A DNA stretch of 64,000 nt, taken from NCBI RefSeq assembly GCF_900104535.1, contig NZ_LT629710.1, positions 1,488,001-1,552,000 of the forward strand. Reading direction: 5' to 3'. A model generated the notes under the pieces. That model did not search any database and was not told where the DNA came from. It saw nothing but the letters and a program-made list of their open reading frames with translations. Positions 26,920 through 36,422 of this stretch are shown here, piece after piece (position 1 is the stretch's first letter; the number at the start of each line of letters is the position of its first letter). This DNA is from Nakamurella panacisegetis. Its GTDB lineage: Bacteria; Actinomycetota; Actinomycetes; Mycobacteriales; Nakamurellaceae. The position numbers were made by a program, and so were the translations under genes.

Positions 26920-28029
26920 ATGAACCGAAGCGCACTGTTCCGCTGGGCCGCGCCGGTCGCCGTCGCGGCCGTACTGGTGGGCGGCACCTTGACCGTGCAC
27001 GCCGTCGCCCAGTCGGCCGGCAGCGGCTCCCTGCCGCCGCGCACCGCGGCGCAACTGCTGGTGGACCTGGAACAGGCGAAGCTCACCGCACTGTCCGGGA
27101 CGGTGGTGCAGAGTTCCGATCTGGGCCTGCCCAACCTGCCTGACCTCAGCGGCGGGACCAGCGCCGATTTGACCTCGCTGATCACCGGTACGCACACCCT
27201 GCGCGTCTGGTACGACGGACCGCAGAAGGCGCGGCTCGCGCTGCTGGGCCGGCTCGGCGAGTCCGACGTCATCCGCAACGGCGCCGACCTGTGGATCTGG
27301 TCCAGTCAGTCCAACACCGCCACCCATCGGGCGCTGTCCTCGGCGTCGTCGTCCGGCACGAGGAGCGACGGAACCGGACTGTTCGGCCTGGCCACCGGAT
27401 CGGCCGTTCCGACCGACCCGCAGCAGGCGGCCGACGCGGCCCTGGCCGCCATCACCCCGACGACCGTCGTGACCCCCGACGCCACGGCGAGCGTCGCCGG
27501 ACACGCCGCCTACCAGCTGACCCTGGCCCCGCGGGTCGCCGGCTCGCTGATCAGCAGCATCCGGCTGGCCATCGACGGCACCACACACATCCCGCTGCGA
27601 GTGCAGGTCTTCGCCGCGGGACAGTCGACTCCGGCCTTCGAGGTCGCCTACACATCGGTGACCTTCTCGGCACCGGACGCGGCCGAGTTCACCTTCGATC
27701 CGCCACCCGGGGCCAAGGTCACGCAGGATACTGGCGCCTCCCCGGGCGTCATCCGGCGGTCGACCGGCGGCTCGACGCCGACCCCTCGGGTGGCGCCGAG
27801 GGTGGTCGGGAGCGGCTGGACCAGCGTCCTGGTCACGTCGACCGACTCGATGCCGTCCGGCGGCACCTTGGGCCGGATGCTCGCCGCCCTCCCGAAGGTT
27901 TCCGGCTCGTGGGGCAGCGGACATCTGTTGGCCGGTACCGCGTTCTCCCTCCTGATCGCCGATGACGGACGGGTCGCGGTGGGCGCCGTCGATCCGGCGG
28001 TCCTCTACCGCGCGCTGGCCACCAGATGA
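26920..28029 (+). CDS. Secreted LolA/RseB-like (DUF2092-type) protein
   Basis: The 369-residue protein starts with a signal or anchor segment (RWAAPVAVAAVLVGGTLTV). A mature domain typical of LolA/RseB-like beta-barrel halves follows, with TLRVWYDGPQKARLALLG, DVIRNGADLWIWSSQSNTATH and FTFDPPPGAKV, plus a Ser/Pro-rich region and a short terminal domain. These proteins bind lipids or sense envelope stress in other bacteria; the actinobacterial role is not established. GGAG lies five bases before the ATG. It forms an operon with the ABC transporter by a four-base overlap. Confidence 0.8.
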   Translation: MNRSALFRWAAPVAVAAVLVGGTLTVHAVAQSAGSGSLPPRTAAQLLVDLEQAKLTALSGTVVQSSDLGLPNLPDLSGGTSADLTSLITGTHTLRVWYDGPQKARLALLGRLGESDVIRNGADLWIWSSQSNTATHRALSSASSSGTRSDGTGLFGLATGSAVPTDPQQAADAALAAITPTTVVTPDATASVAGHAAYQLTLAPRVAGSLISSIRLAIDGTTHIPLRVQVFAAGQSTPAFEVAYTSVTFSAPDAAEFTFDPPPGAKVTQDTGASPGVIRRSTGGSTPTPRVAPRVVGSGWTSVLVTSTDSMPSGGTLGRMLAALPKVSGSWGSGHLLAGTAFSLLIADDGRVAVGAVDPAVLYRALATR

Positions 28030-28958
28030 CCGAGAACGCCGTGGCCACCTTCGGTCTGACGAAGAAGTTCGGTCGCCAGGTCGCGGTCGACGGGATCGAT
28101 CTGCTCGTCCCGTCCGGTTCGGTCTACGGATTCCTGGGCCCCAACGGATCCGGCAAGACGACCACCATCCGGATGCTGCTCGGCCTGGTGACCCCGACCG
28201 CGGGTCGCAGCGAACTGCTGGGACAGCCGATGCCGCAACGGCTTCGCCACACCCTGCCCCGGGTCGGCGCCCTGGTCGAGGGGCCGGCGTTCCATCCGTA
28301 TCTGAGCGGGCAGGCCAATCTGGCCCGGCTCGACGCCGCCGACCGGGACGCCGACGCCCGTACTGCCGGGCGTCGGATCGACGCGGCCCTGGACCGGGTC
28401 GGTCTGCTGGCGGCCGCTCGAAAGCACTACCGGGCCTACTCTCTTGGGATGCGCCAGCGGTTGGCCATCGCGGCCGCGCTGCTGTCGCCGCGGGACCTGC
28501 TCGTCCTCGACGAGCCGACCAACGGGCTCGACCCGCAGGGCACCCGCGAGGTCCGTCATCTGGTCACCTCCCTGGCCGCCGACGGGGCGACCGTGCTGGT
28601 GTCCAGCCACCTGCTGTCCGAGGTCGAGCAGATGTGCACCCATCTCGGCGTGATGCACGTGGGCCGGATGGTCGCGCAGGGCACGGTCGAGGAGGTTCGG
28701 TCCGGCAACGCCCGGGTCGCTCGCGTGGACACCGACCGCCCGCAGGACGCCGCGCGGGTGCTGAGCGGCCTCGGGTTGACCGAGGTCACGGTGGCCGGGC
28801 ATCTGGCCCAGGGCGTGGTCGGGTCGGTACCGATCGAGAAGATCGTCCCCGCTCTGGTCGCGGACGCGGTGCCGGTGCTGGGCTTCACCGTCCAGGCCCC
28901 CAGCCTGGAAGACCTGTTCGTATCTCTGACCGGGGAGGGCTTCGATGTCAGTGGGTGA
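28026..28958 (+). CDS. ABC transporter ATP-binding protein
   Basis: The 310-residue ATPase has Walker A GPNGSGKTTTI near residue 40, the ABC signature YSLGMRQRLAIA, Walker B LLVLDEPTNGLD and the switch histidine in LVSSHLL. The last 80 residues form the DrrA-type C-terminal domain. The ATG overlaps the stop of the preceding gene (ATGA), and its own stop lies 14 bases inside the permease gene. With the permease it forms a drug- or lipid-export type transporter. Confidence 0.93.
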   Translation: MTENAVATFGLTKKFGRQVAVDGIDLLVPSGSVYGFLGPNGSGKTTTIRMLLGLVTPTAGRSELLGQPMPQRLRHTLPRVGALVEGPAFHPYLSGQANLARLDAADRDADARTAGRRIDAALDRVGLLAAARKHYRAYSLGMRQRLAIAAALLSPRDLLVLDEPTNGLDPQGTREVRHLVTSLAADGATVLVSSHLLSEVEQMCTHLGVMHVGRMVAQGTVEEVRSGNARVARVDTDRPQDAARVLSGLGLTEVTVAGHLAQGVVGSVPIEKIVPALVADAVPVLGFTVQAPSLEDLFVSLTGEGFDVSG

Positions 28959-29826
28959 GACGAGCCAGCTGCGAATGCCCGAACCGGGCGGGGCCGCCCG
29001 GCCGCGGGTCCGGATGACGACCCGCTTCCTGCGGTCGGAACTGCGAATCATCTTCGGCCGGCGACGCAACCAGGCCGGCCTCGGGGTGCTGGCCGTGGTC
29101 CCGATCGTCATCGCGGTGGCGGTCAAGGCCTCCTCCGGACCGGCCCGGGGCGGCGGCCCCGACTTCTTCGCCTCGATCGTCGGCAACGGCCTGTTCGTGG
29201 CGCTGGCCGCGCTGACGATCGAGCTGACGCTGTTCCTGCCGCTGGCCGTGGCCGCGATCTCCGGCGATGCCGTGGCCGGAGAGGCCAACCTGGGGACCCT
29301 GCGGTACCTGCTGACGGTGCCGGTCGGGCGGACCCGCCTGCTCGTCGTCAAGTTCGCGGCCATCACCATCTTCGCCTTCGCCGCCACCCTCCTGGTCGCC
29401 GTGGTCGGGGCGGTGGCCGGGCTGATCCTGTTCGGGGGCGGCAACATGACGCTGCTGTCCGGCTCCCAGATCTCGATGGGTTCCGCGCTGCTGCGGGTGC
29501 TGTTGACGGTGGCCTACCTCGCGGCCGGGCTCGCCGCCCTGGGAGCGATCGGCCTGTTCGTCTCTACGCTGACCGAGCAACCGATCGCCGCCATGATCGC
29601 CGTCGTCATCCTCGACGTCGCCATGTTCATCATCGACTCGTTGCCCCAGTTGGCCTGGCTGCACCCATGGCTGCTCACCCACTGGTGGACTTCGTTCGGC
29701 GACTTCTTCCGAGCGCCGATGGCGTGGTCGGACCCGACCCGCGGGCTGCTCACCGCCGCCGGGTACGCGCTGGTGTTCTTCCTGGCCGCCCGCGCTCGTC
29801 TCGGCGGCAAGGACATCACCAGCTGA
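28945..29826 (+). CDS. ABC-2-type transporter permease
   Basis: The 293-residue protein has six hydrophobic helices and the ABC-2 layout: a cytoplasmic N-terminus with SELRIIFGRRRNQAGLGVLAV, the conserved ISGDAVAGEANLGTLRYLL before the second helix, and a final helix GYALVFFLAARARLG. It overlaps the ATPase gene by 14 bp. Together they form the exporter of the operon that also holds the LolA/RseB-like protein. Confidence 0.9.
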   Translation: MSVGETSQLRMPEPGGAARPRVRMTTRFLRSELRIIFGRRRNQAGLGVLAVVPIVIAVAVKASSGPARGGGPDFFASIVGNGLFVALAALTIELTLFLPLAVAAISGDAVAGEANLGTLRYLLTVPVGRTRLLVVKFAAITIFAFAATLLVAVVGAVAGLILFGGGNMTLLSGSQISMGSALLRVLLTVAYLAAGLAALGAIGLFVSTLTEQPIAAMIAVVILDVAMFIIDSLPQLAWLHPWLLTHWWTSFGDFFRAPMAWSDPTRGLLTAAGYALVFFLAARARLGGKDITS

Positions 29827-29915
29827 GACTCACGGGCTGCCGAGCCGGGCGCGAGGCGTCCGGCTCGTCCGGAACGGGCCGCCCAGGACGCTCACAAGTG
29901 CTCTGACCTGCGGAT

Positions 29916-29944
29916 TTCAAGCCGACCGGGCGTGCATGTTAATC
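29916..29944 (+). promoter_or_regulatory. Possible tRNA-Leu promoter
   Basis: TTCAAG (29916-29921), 17 bases and TTAATC (29939-29944) lie 15 bases before the tRNA 5' end. The match to consensus is modest. Confidence 0.35.
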
Positions 29945-29958
29945 TCGTCAGGTTGCTC

Positions 29959-30044
29959 GGGCGAGTGGCGAAATGGCAGACGCGCACGGTTCAGGTCCGT
30001 GTCCTGGAAACGGGGTGGGGGTTCAACTCCCCCCTCGCCCACCA
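29959..30044 (+). tRNA. tRNA-Leu (anticodon CAG), CCA encoded
   Basis: The acceptor stem pairs GGGCGAG (29959-29965) with CTCGCCC (30034-30040), followed by discriminator A and encoded CCA. The anticodon stem CACGG/CCGTG (29985-29989 with 29997-30001) holds the loop TTCAGGT, giving anticodon CAG at 29992-29994. A long variable arm (class II) and the T-loop GTTCAACTC are present. In mycobacteria and relatives a tRNA-Leu lies directly upstream of fhaA; here 32 kb of DNA separates them. Confidence 0.95.
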
Positions 30045-30080
30045 AGGGTAGTTCAGGTAGCTACTCCGCAGTATGTTCGG

Positions 30081-30118
30081 AAAACCCTGTCACGGCTTCG
30101 GTCGGCAGGGTTTTCTGC
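30081..30118 (+). terminator. Rho-independent-type terminator after tRNA-Leu
   Basis: AAAACCCTG (30081-30089) pairs perfectly with CAGGGTTTT (30106-30114), giving a 9-bp stem ending in a T run, 37 bases after the tRNA. Confidence 0.8.
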
Positions 30119-30249
30119 TGTTCGAGGGTGTGCACGGCGGGCGTCGGGCGGGTCGAGAGCTCAACTCGGAGGTGGCGGATAGCAAAATGCCCGCCAAGGC
30201 CGCCGACGACCTGGTCGGCTACACCCGGCCGGAGAGGCCACGCCAAGAC

Positions 30250-30621
30250 GCAGTGGATCAACGGCAACGGCAGAACCGTCCTCACCACCGACAACGTTGG
30301 CTGGATGGTCTGGTCGCCGAACAATCAGTGGGGTCGCCGCCCGGTAACGAGGCGCAGGTTCTAACGAAGAGGACGTTCCACTTCCCTGCCACCAGCGGAA
30401 GAGCTGCGGCGAAGTTCATTGCCATCGACAACGACGGCAACGCTCTCACCCTTGGCGCGGACGGTGCGAGCGTCGTCCAAATCAACACGCCGACCGGGAC
30501 GACGAAGCCACTGACCACCCAGTCTGATGTCACGGCGATCGACACCATCGGAAGCTGGACCCGATACACGGTGAACAACACCTACGGACTTGGCTACGTG
30601 ATGGTCCAGCCCACCAGATAG
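30250..30621 (+). pseudogene. Broken gene fragment of unknown function
   Basis: Protein-like sequence appears in two frames: TQWINGNGRTVLTTDNVGWM up to about 30340, then in another frame TKRTFHFPATSGRAAAKFIAI and TRYTVNNTYGLGYVMVQPTR to the stop at 30621. There is no plausible start. It looks like the 3' remnant of a larger, perhaps secreted, protein gene with at least one frameshift, placed just inside the island edge. No family is recognised. Confidence 0.45.
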
Positions 30622-30692
30622 CAGCCAACATCCGAACAAGCTCCCCCGGCTGTGGTACAGCGGCATCGCGCTTGACGGGCATTGTGGGCGAC

Positions 30693-31153
30693 GTGACCAA
30701 CACAGAGCAGTTCGTCCCATACTCACCCCTCGTCAGTCTGGGTTACGAGGGTCGCAGCGTGGACGAGATGATCCACGAGCTCGTTGAGGCCGGAGTCTCT
30801 GTGCTTGTAGATGTTCGGCTCACGCCCTCTCTCGTAAGCCGGGCCTGTCGAAGCGCCGCCTTGCCAGCGCGTTGGCGGACAGCGGCATCGGCTACGTTCA
30901 CCTGCGGGAACTTGGAAATCCAAAGGACAACCGCGACCACTGCCGCGCGGGGGACCCTGCGAGCCGAAACCGGTTCCTGCAGCTGCTCGAGACATCCGAG
31001 GTGGAGGTCGCGTTGCGTCACATCGCCGAGTTGATGGAGGGCGGGGTGGTCGCACTGCTGTGCTTCGAAAACGACCACCAGACCAGCCACAGGCAGCTTG
31101 TCGGTGCCGCACTTGTCCGAGACATGCCGGATTTGGAGCTTGTCCACTTCTGA
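30693..31153 (+). pseudogene. DUF488-family gene broken by a one-base frameshift
   Basis: From GTG 30693 the frame gives LVSLGYEGRSVDEMIHELVE and VLVDVRLTPS, the DUF488 start. The rest (KPGLSKRRLASALADSGIGY, VHLRELGNPKDNRDHCRAG) continues in another frame from about 30826 to the stop at 31153. One base is missing in a CTCTCTC run near 30825. DUF488 proteins are small and of unknown function. The gene ends five bases from a convergent decayed gene. A sequencing slip cannot be excluded. Confidence 0.75.
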
Positions 31154-31158
31154 CCCGG

Positions 31159-32021
31159 TCAGAACAGCGACCGCTCCGGCGGCGTTCGTCTCTGCGGGTA
31201 GTAGATGCCGAGCACGGTGAACGATTGCCTGCGGGTGATCGCCGCCTGGTTGCCCACAAAGATGAGGGGTCCCGGTCCGGGCTGAACATCTGCTCCATGA
31301 ACTTGGTCTGAATCGACGCGCGTAATGCCGTGTCTTCCAGTCTCCGGGCGCGCCGTTGGAGGGCTGTGAGCTCCCAGTCGATGATGCGTTGGGTGTGACT
31401 TTTGCAGGCCGGGGTCAGACACCAGTATCGAAGGCGGACCTTGAGTCGGGGCGGCTCCAGCATCGCGGCGGCCGGCGGACCGAATAGTGACTCTTGGGTG
31501 GCTTCGGCGGTGAGTATGTTCAGTTGGTCGGGGGTCCACGGTCCGGTGGGTTCGAACTTCAGAAGCGGGTCTACCTTCGCCGGACGAATTGCCCCCAACG
31601 ATGTGGCGTCTGCGTCCGCTTTGACACCTGCGTTGAGCTCGCACATAGTCAGTCCCACAAGAGGCTCCACCCAGTCGGCGCGCCGCTTCCATGGCGGCAG
31701 AACGTCACCGACGATCAGCGAGGTGGCGACTATCTTCGCGCTCTCCGGACGCCTGTCTTTGGTCGACTCGTGAACTTGCACCTTGATCACCGCACACTTT
31801 TTGAACTGCTACGCGCCCTGCAGGTAGCGAAACGGCACCGGGTAGGGCCGGATCCAGCGGGGCCGGTCAACCATCATGACACCCGCGACGCACACGGTGT
31901 CCCCGTACCCAGCCGACGGTTGGGGACTTGCCTTGACCGTGACGAGGACGCTAACGGTTGCCTTCGCCTGAGCCAGCTGGAGAACAGTTAGCTTGTCCGA
32001 CGGCGTGTTCGCGGTGGTCAC
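31159..32021 (-). pseudogene. Conserved hypothetical gene with in-frame amber stop and frameshift
   Basis: From GTG 32021 the frame reads VTTANTPSDKLTVLQLAQAK and VCVAGVMMVDRPRWIRPYPV. It is cut by TAG at 31809-31811, then continues in the same frame (QFKKCAVIKVQVHESTKDRR). A second break near 31268, one C missing in a C run, separates FMEQMFSPDRDP from LIFVGNQAAITRRQSFTVLG. The intact protein would be about 286 residues. I do not know its function; I recall similar proteins encoded beside DUF488, which is the neighbour here. Confidence 0.7.
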
Positions 32022-32114
32022 AGGCCCGACCGTAGCGAACACACGCGGCCAGCTGCCCTCCCCGGCGTGTGTCGCAGGCACCGGGTTTCGCGCCCCACCG
32101 TGCATTGCGACGTA

Positions 32115-32240
32115 AAATACTTCGCTTCATGCACCAGTCCAGGAAAGCCCGCTCGACCAGAATTCCAAGGAATCCCAGCGGGGCAGAGAAATAGATGTCA
32201 TCCGTCATTGCGACAGGCGCCGCGAACCCATGACGCGACG
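32115..32240 (-). pseudogene. 3' remnant of an SRPBCC (cyclase/dehydrase-like) gene
   Basis: The minus strand encodes MTDDIYFSAPLGFLGILVER followed by AFLDWCMKRSILRRN, which matches the usual last segment of actinobacterial SRPBCC proteins (an acidic strand, the APLG turn, then a helix ending RRLLxRR). The rest of the gene is missing. The call rests on a short stretch. Confidence 0.45.
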
Positions 32241-32323
32241 TGCCAATGTTTCATCATGGAACGCAGGTGCTGCCGGCGAGAGCGAGCCGATCGAGGACAG
32301 AGGCTGGGTATTGCGGCCGAGTT

Positions 32324-33058
32324 CTACTCGGCCACCGGCGGCAGAGACGCGAGCAGCCCTTCGGCGTCTGATCTCACTTCGGCGGGGCTGTCCATCATTG
32401 CCTGCTTGAGCAGTGAGGAGGCCAGTGGCACACGGCCTTCAGCGAGGGCCTGACGGGCTTGGTAGACCTGGGCCATGGCCACTGCCGGCCGATCCCCGGA
32501 AGCGATGGCCGCGGCCCACAGCTCATTCGCGCTCGCGAGTTGACCGGCCGCTGCCCGTACGTGCCCGAGGCTGGCAGCGGCGACCGCTCGGGGCCCTGAC
32601 AGTGCGTCCCCTTTCTTGAACTCGCCCACTGCTGCTTCGAGCAAGGGGCGGGCGGCGTCGACGTCGTTGGTCAATCGAATCAGCTGCTCTCCGATGTTGC
32701 CCCGGGCCATGTCCCGGAGCGGTGACTGTGTGGACGCAGCCACTCGGTGCCACAACGCGAATCCCTGTGCGGTTTCGCCGACATACATCATCATGGCTCC
32801 CAACCAGATGAGTTCGGGATCGGTGAGGTCCGACAAAGTCGACGACGCGATGGCCAAACAGTCGGCAGCTGCACCGGCTCGATCTCCGGCCGCGAGGCGG
32901 ATCTGGGCCCTGAGCGCGAGTGCAGGGCCGCCGGCGCGCGGCGGGACCGAGGAACTGGCGAAGATGTCAGTCAAGATGGCACCGGCCCGGTCGGGAAGCC
33001 CGGCCGCGTTCGCCGCGCGGTTCAACTCGACCAGGACCAGCGGCGACTGGTCGGCTAG
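32324..33058 (-). pseudogene. TPR-like protein, 5' end removed by IS481
   Basis: An open frame runs from the IS481 edge to a stop at 32324 and encodes about 244 residues of alpha-solenoid repeats (AGPALALRAQIRLAAGDRAG, ARPLLEAAVGEFKKGDALSG, AVAMAQVYQARQALAEGRVP), similar in style to the helical arms of large ATPase regulators. No ATG or credible GTG start lies inside it, and the coding frame continues to the insertion point, so the N-terminus is lost. Sequence beyond the other IS end does not continue it, so DNA was probably deleted as well. Confidence 0.65.
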
Positions 33059-34053
33059 CTGTTGAACCCCGACAGGTTGGTGATGACCTGAGTCCGGTGG
33101 ATCGGCGGGAGGCCTCGTAGTGCGGTGTGCGGTCGATGGTAGTTATAGCGATGCAGGAACCCCGGTATCGCCGCGATCCGCTCCTGGTCGTTGTTCCAGG
33201 CGCGGGCGTAGGAGGCATTCCTGGGCCAGGGTGCGGTTGAACCGCTCGACCTTGCCGTTGTTTGCGGCCGGTAGGGCCGGGTGTACTTGTGGGTGATCGC
33301 ATCGTCGGCCAGGGCGGCGTTGAAGATGCGGGAGCGGTAGCAGGGGCCGTTGTCGCTCAGCACCCGGCGGATCGTCTCGATGCCGTGGGCGGCGAAGAAC
33401 GCCTTTGCCCGCAGCCAGAAACCGACTGCGGTGACGGCCTTCTCGTCGTCGAGTGCCTCGGTGTAGGCCAGCCGGGAGTGGTCGTCGATCGCGGTGTGCA
33501 GGTAGCAGTACCCGATCCGCGGACGGCGCTGGGACTTCTTGTGTCCGACGCTGCCGCGGCCGTGCGCCCACCAGCCGCCGTCGGGGATCCGGCCGACCTT
33601 CTTCACGTCCAGGTGCACCAGGTCACCGGCCAACGGATGCTCGTACCGGTTTTTGGGCTGCTGCCGCAGGTCGGCTCCGGTGACGTCCAGGTCCGCCAGC
33701 CGGGACACGCCCCGCCGCACCAAGATCCGGTGCACCGTCCAGGCGTGCATCGTGATGCCGAACTCGGCGAGCTCCGCGGTCAGCATCACCGGCCCGAGCT
33801 TCATGCTACGCCGCAGGTACTCGACCAAGTCTTCGATCTGCGGGTCGGTCTGTCCCGGACACGACGCAGGGCGGGAGGACCGGTCGTGCAGACCGTCGAG
33901 GCCGCATTCCCGCCACCGGGCATGCCACTTCGCCAGGGTTTGCCGGGCGATGCCGGCTTCGGCGGCGACGTGGCAGATCGGCCGGCCAGAATCGACGCGC
34001 TCGCACAGGCGTCGGCGGCCTTCCGCGGTCAGCGGGGCGTTACGGTGGGACAC
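33055..34053 (-). pseudogene. IS481-family transposase, catalytic Glu region frameshifted
   Basis: From GTG 34053 (VSHRNAPLTAEGRRRLCERV) the protein has the HTH and the DDE core: DLVHLDVKKVG and LSDNGPCYRS give the two Asp residues. The third motif NGKVERFNRTLAQE is readable only in another frame between about 33225 and 33285, because one base is missing and one is later gained. The continuous frame there reads TARSSGSTAPWPRNAS. The enzyme is therefore probably inactive. The stop codon uses the CTAG flanking target. Confidence 0.8.
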
Positions 34054-34173
34054 GAGGGTCTCCTGCGTGGTTCTGGTGTATTGCTTGGTCGCTTCACACC
34101 ACACCAGGGGACCCTCACCCATCCCCGGAACCCCGTCACCTCGGCGTGTCACCAACCTCCGGGGGTACAACAT
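33059..34173 (-). mobile_element. IS481-family insertion sequence
   Basis: The ends are imperfect inverted repeats, TGTTGAACCCCGACAGGTTGG at the left and TGTTGTACCCCCGGAGGTTGG reading inward from the right. CTAG lies on both sides (33055-33058 and 34174-34177), consistent with the CTAG target preference known for IS481. The flanking bases differ (gCTAGc against tCTAGg), so a full six-base duplication is not preserved. The transposase within is damaged. Confidence 0.85.
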
Positions 34174-34245
34174 CTAGGTCGTCGCACGTCGTCTCGTTAC
34201 AATGCCTGATCCGGACGAGGATGCGAAGGCTTGAGAGGACAAGAC

Positions 34246-35505
34246 ATGCCACGACCGAGGCGTTTCCTGAAAGTTTGGCGCCCCATCGTCTTCGGCGGGC
34301 TCTTTGTGGCTTCCACAACCTTCGGGCTTGCTTGGCACTTCACAGCTAAGTCTCAAATACCAACCCTGAGCGCTGCCGAGCCACTCCGCATCGAAGCTTG
34401 GGCTTCAGACCCGACGGTTCCTATTAGGATTCAAGTCGAGGTTGTTCCCCACTTGTATGCTACCGGGATCTCTGAATCTTCCGAAGACTCAGCACTCGAA
34501 ACCTTAAGTGTCCAAGCGGAAAGGCCAGTCGATGTGCTCATCATTACTAACCGTCAGGATCGCCCGCAATATTCCGGTCCTCAGGTGCAGACTAAGCCAA
34601 AATTTCAACGGTCGGCTGACTGGAATCACATCGACGCCGCTCGCGATATCGAGGATCAGTGGGCTTACGTGGCTCACATTGCTGGCGGGTTCAAGCAATT
34701 TGACGAGTCGAGCATAGTCGGCGATTTCGATGGTGAACCCGGAGCTGTGTACTCAACGACAGATGCATTCAATGCTCGGATGCCCGAAATCGCCGACAAT
34801 GAGTTTGGAAATCCTTACCGGCCCGCTTATGCGTTTGGCCCCGAATCGAAGACTGACGACGTGAGTCAGCTAACCGGGCCAGAGCCAGGCGGCGATCATA
34901 TCGTTCCTAACGATTTTGCGCTTTCGCACTGGCCGATCTCTGGCCCTCCCTACCCGACAATCAATCCACGCGTACTATTCTGGGAGCCTCAGGCGCTTAC
35001 TAGCTCCGAACTTCTAGTCGGCGCCAGTGACGCGCTAGTCCGTAAGTCTATTCGAGATAGTGGACAGCCCTCGGGCGTGTTGCAAGGCGGTGAGTTTACT
35101 TGGCAAGGAACGTACTCGTTAAGGCCATCGTTAGAGGCAGTTTCCCCGGAGGCCGACGATAGACATTCGAGGCTGGACTTCCTATCAGGTGTCGCGCTGG
35201 CGACCGCTGCCGCTGCATTCATCGCCTTAGTTCAAGAGCGGTGGGAGACGAAGGAGGGCCGGGCTTCCGGTTCTAGGGCGACTGATAGGGATAAGTCAAC
35301 GCGAAAGATGCGACTTTCCCCCGCGTCCACCGAGATCCTCGGAGAAGTCTCCGCTGTTTCCAGTTCAAGAGCCTCGCCAAGGCCAACAGCGCTGACTCGC
35401 TCAAAATTCAGAAGCTTTCCCAAGGCAGCTGCGCGACCTGCGTCCAAGTTGGCAAGCCCATCCGAGTCCAGCTCAGGCGCCGTGGAACCGGCACCACCAT
35501 GTTGA
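34246..35505 (+). CDS. Membrane-anchored protein of unknown function
   Basis: The 419-residue protein has an N-terminal membrane helix (WRPIVFGGLFVASTTFGLAW), a soluble region of about 270 residues that would lie outside the cytoplasm, a second helix (FLSGVALATAAAAFIALV), and a Ser/Ala/Pro-rich tail of about 80 residues. GAGAGG lies seven bases before the ATG at 34246. Its base composition is lower in GC than the core genes, so it was probably acquired. I recognise no domain. The low-complexity tail overlaps a short opposite-strand frame and may not be native. Confidence 0.6.
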   Translation: MPRPRRFLKVWRPIVFGGLFVASTTFGLAWHFTAKSQIPTLSAAEPLRIEAWASDPTVPIRIQVEVVPHLYATGISESSEDSALETLSVQAERPVDVLIITNRQDRPQYSGPQVQTKPKFQRSADWNHIDAARDIEDQWAYVAHIAGGFKQFDESSIVGDFDGEPGAVYSTTDAFNARMPEIADNEFGNPYRPAYAFGPESKTDDVSQLTGPEPGGDHIVPNDFALSHWPISGPPYPTINPRVLFWEPQALTSSELLVGASDALVRKSIRDSGQPSGVLQGGEFTWQGTYSLRPSLEAVSPEADDRHSRLDFLSGVALATAAAAFIALVQERWETKEGRASGSRATDRDKSTRKMRLSPASTEILGEVSAVSSSRASPRPTALTRSKFRSFPKAAARPASKLASPSESSSGAVEPAPPC

Positions 35506-35587
35506 TGACGACGTCGTCATCGATAGCGTCGAGGATCTCGGTCATGCAGACCTCTTGATCTGCCGGCCACGGACGATGTGACCCGTG

Positions 35588-35808
35588 TTAAATGGGGGAC
35601 TCGTCAATGCGGCAGGTGCAGAAGGTGCCGCCCGGATCGTCCGGGGCTTGAGGGAGGGGGAAGGTGACATCGCCGCCTGATGACACTTTCGTGGTGTCGA
35701 TGGGCAGGACGTCCCAGGTTCGCGGCAGGTCGTCGTGATAGATAGTCAGATTCCGAAACTGCGCGGATAGGCGGAGGTCGCGGTCACGCGGAACCAGGTG
35801 GTTTCCCT
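35588..35808 (-). pseudogene. Gene remnant of unknown function
   Basis: The minus strand shows protein-like sequence ending at TAA 35588-35590: RDLRLSAQFRNLTIYHDDLP, RTWDVLPIDTTKVSSGGDV and a Cys-containing end FCTCRIDESPI. No start is visible, and an in-frame TAG lies just upstream. A short frame from ATG 35545 (MTEILDAIDDDVVIN) with AAGAGG before it follows on the same strand. Both look like pieces of lost genes. Confidence 0.35.
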
Positions 35809-36422
35809 ATCTAGGTCGTGCGCTTAGCCGTAGCCGTCGCCCAGCTCGTGGCCCGGTTCAGTACAGCGGTGTCTCGCTGGACAGCCAGGCCTCCTCGCCA
35901 AGGACATCCGCGGCGGTCAGGCGTGCGGCGGCGGTTCGGTGAATAGCTCGGTTAACAACGCCGCGGCGCGGCGGGAGGCCTCCGCGATGTACTGGGTCTT
36001 CAGATCTACTCGCGTGTCATCGCCCTTATCCTTCGGCCGAGCAAAGCGGTAGGGGTACCTTACCGATCATGGACCGCCTGTACACCGCGTTCGAGGATCA
36101 GTTCGAGTTGCAGTTCGGCGATGGCTGGATGTGGCAGCATCACCGGGATGGACGTGGACGCGATGGGTTTGACGGTGTTCCGCGGACGGGTCGGTGATCA
36201 CGAGAGCTGTGCGTACCGCTATGGACACACACCCGTTCGACGCCTGGCGCCACCACGTTGATGCCTGGGTTCGGCAGGCGGCGTGCCCGCGCCATGGGCT
36301 TGCCGGTGCGGGGGAGTGGGGGTGATGGTCAAAGACCGCCAGTTCCACCTCACGCGCTCAGGACGTGGAGTCTTAGAGCCCCATCGGTGAACTCCTCCGC
36401 CCCTCATATTGACAGGAACGAC
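35809..36422. other. Gap without an intact gene
   Basis: This stretch holds only short fragments: a 42-codon frame from ATG 36069 (MDRLYTAFEDQFELQFGDGW) and a 34-codon frame from ATG 36221 (MDTHPFDAWRHHVDAWVRQA). Neither has a good ribosome site or a family I recognise. The HNH gene starts at its end. Confidence 0.5.
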
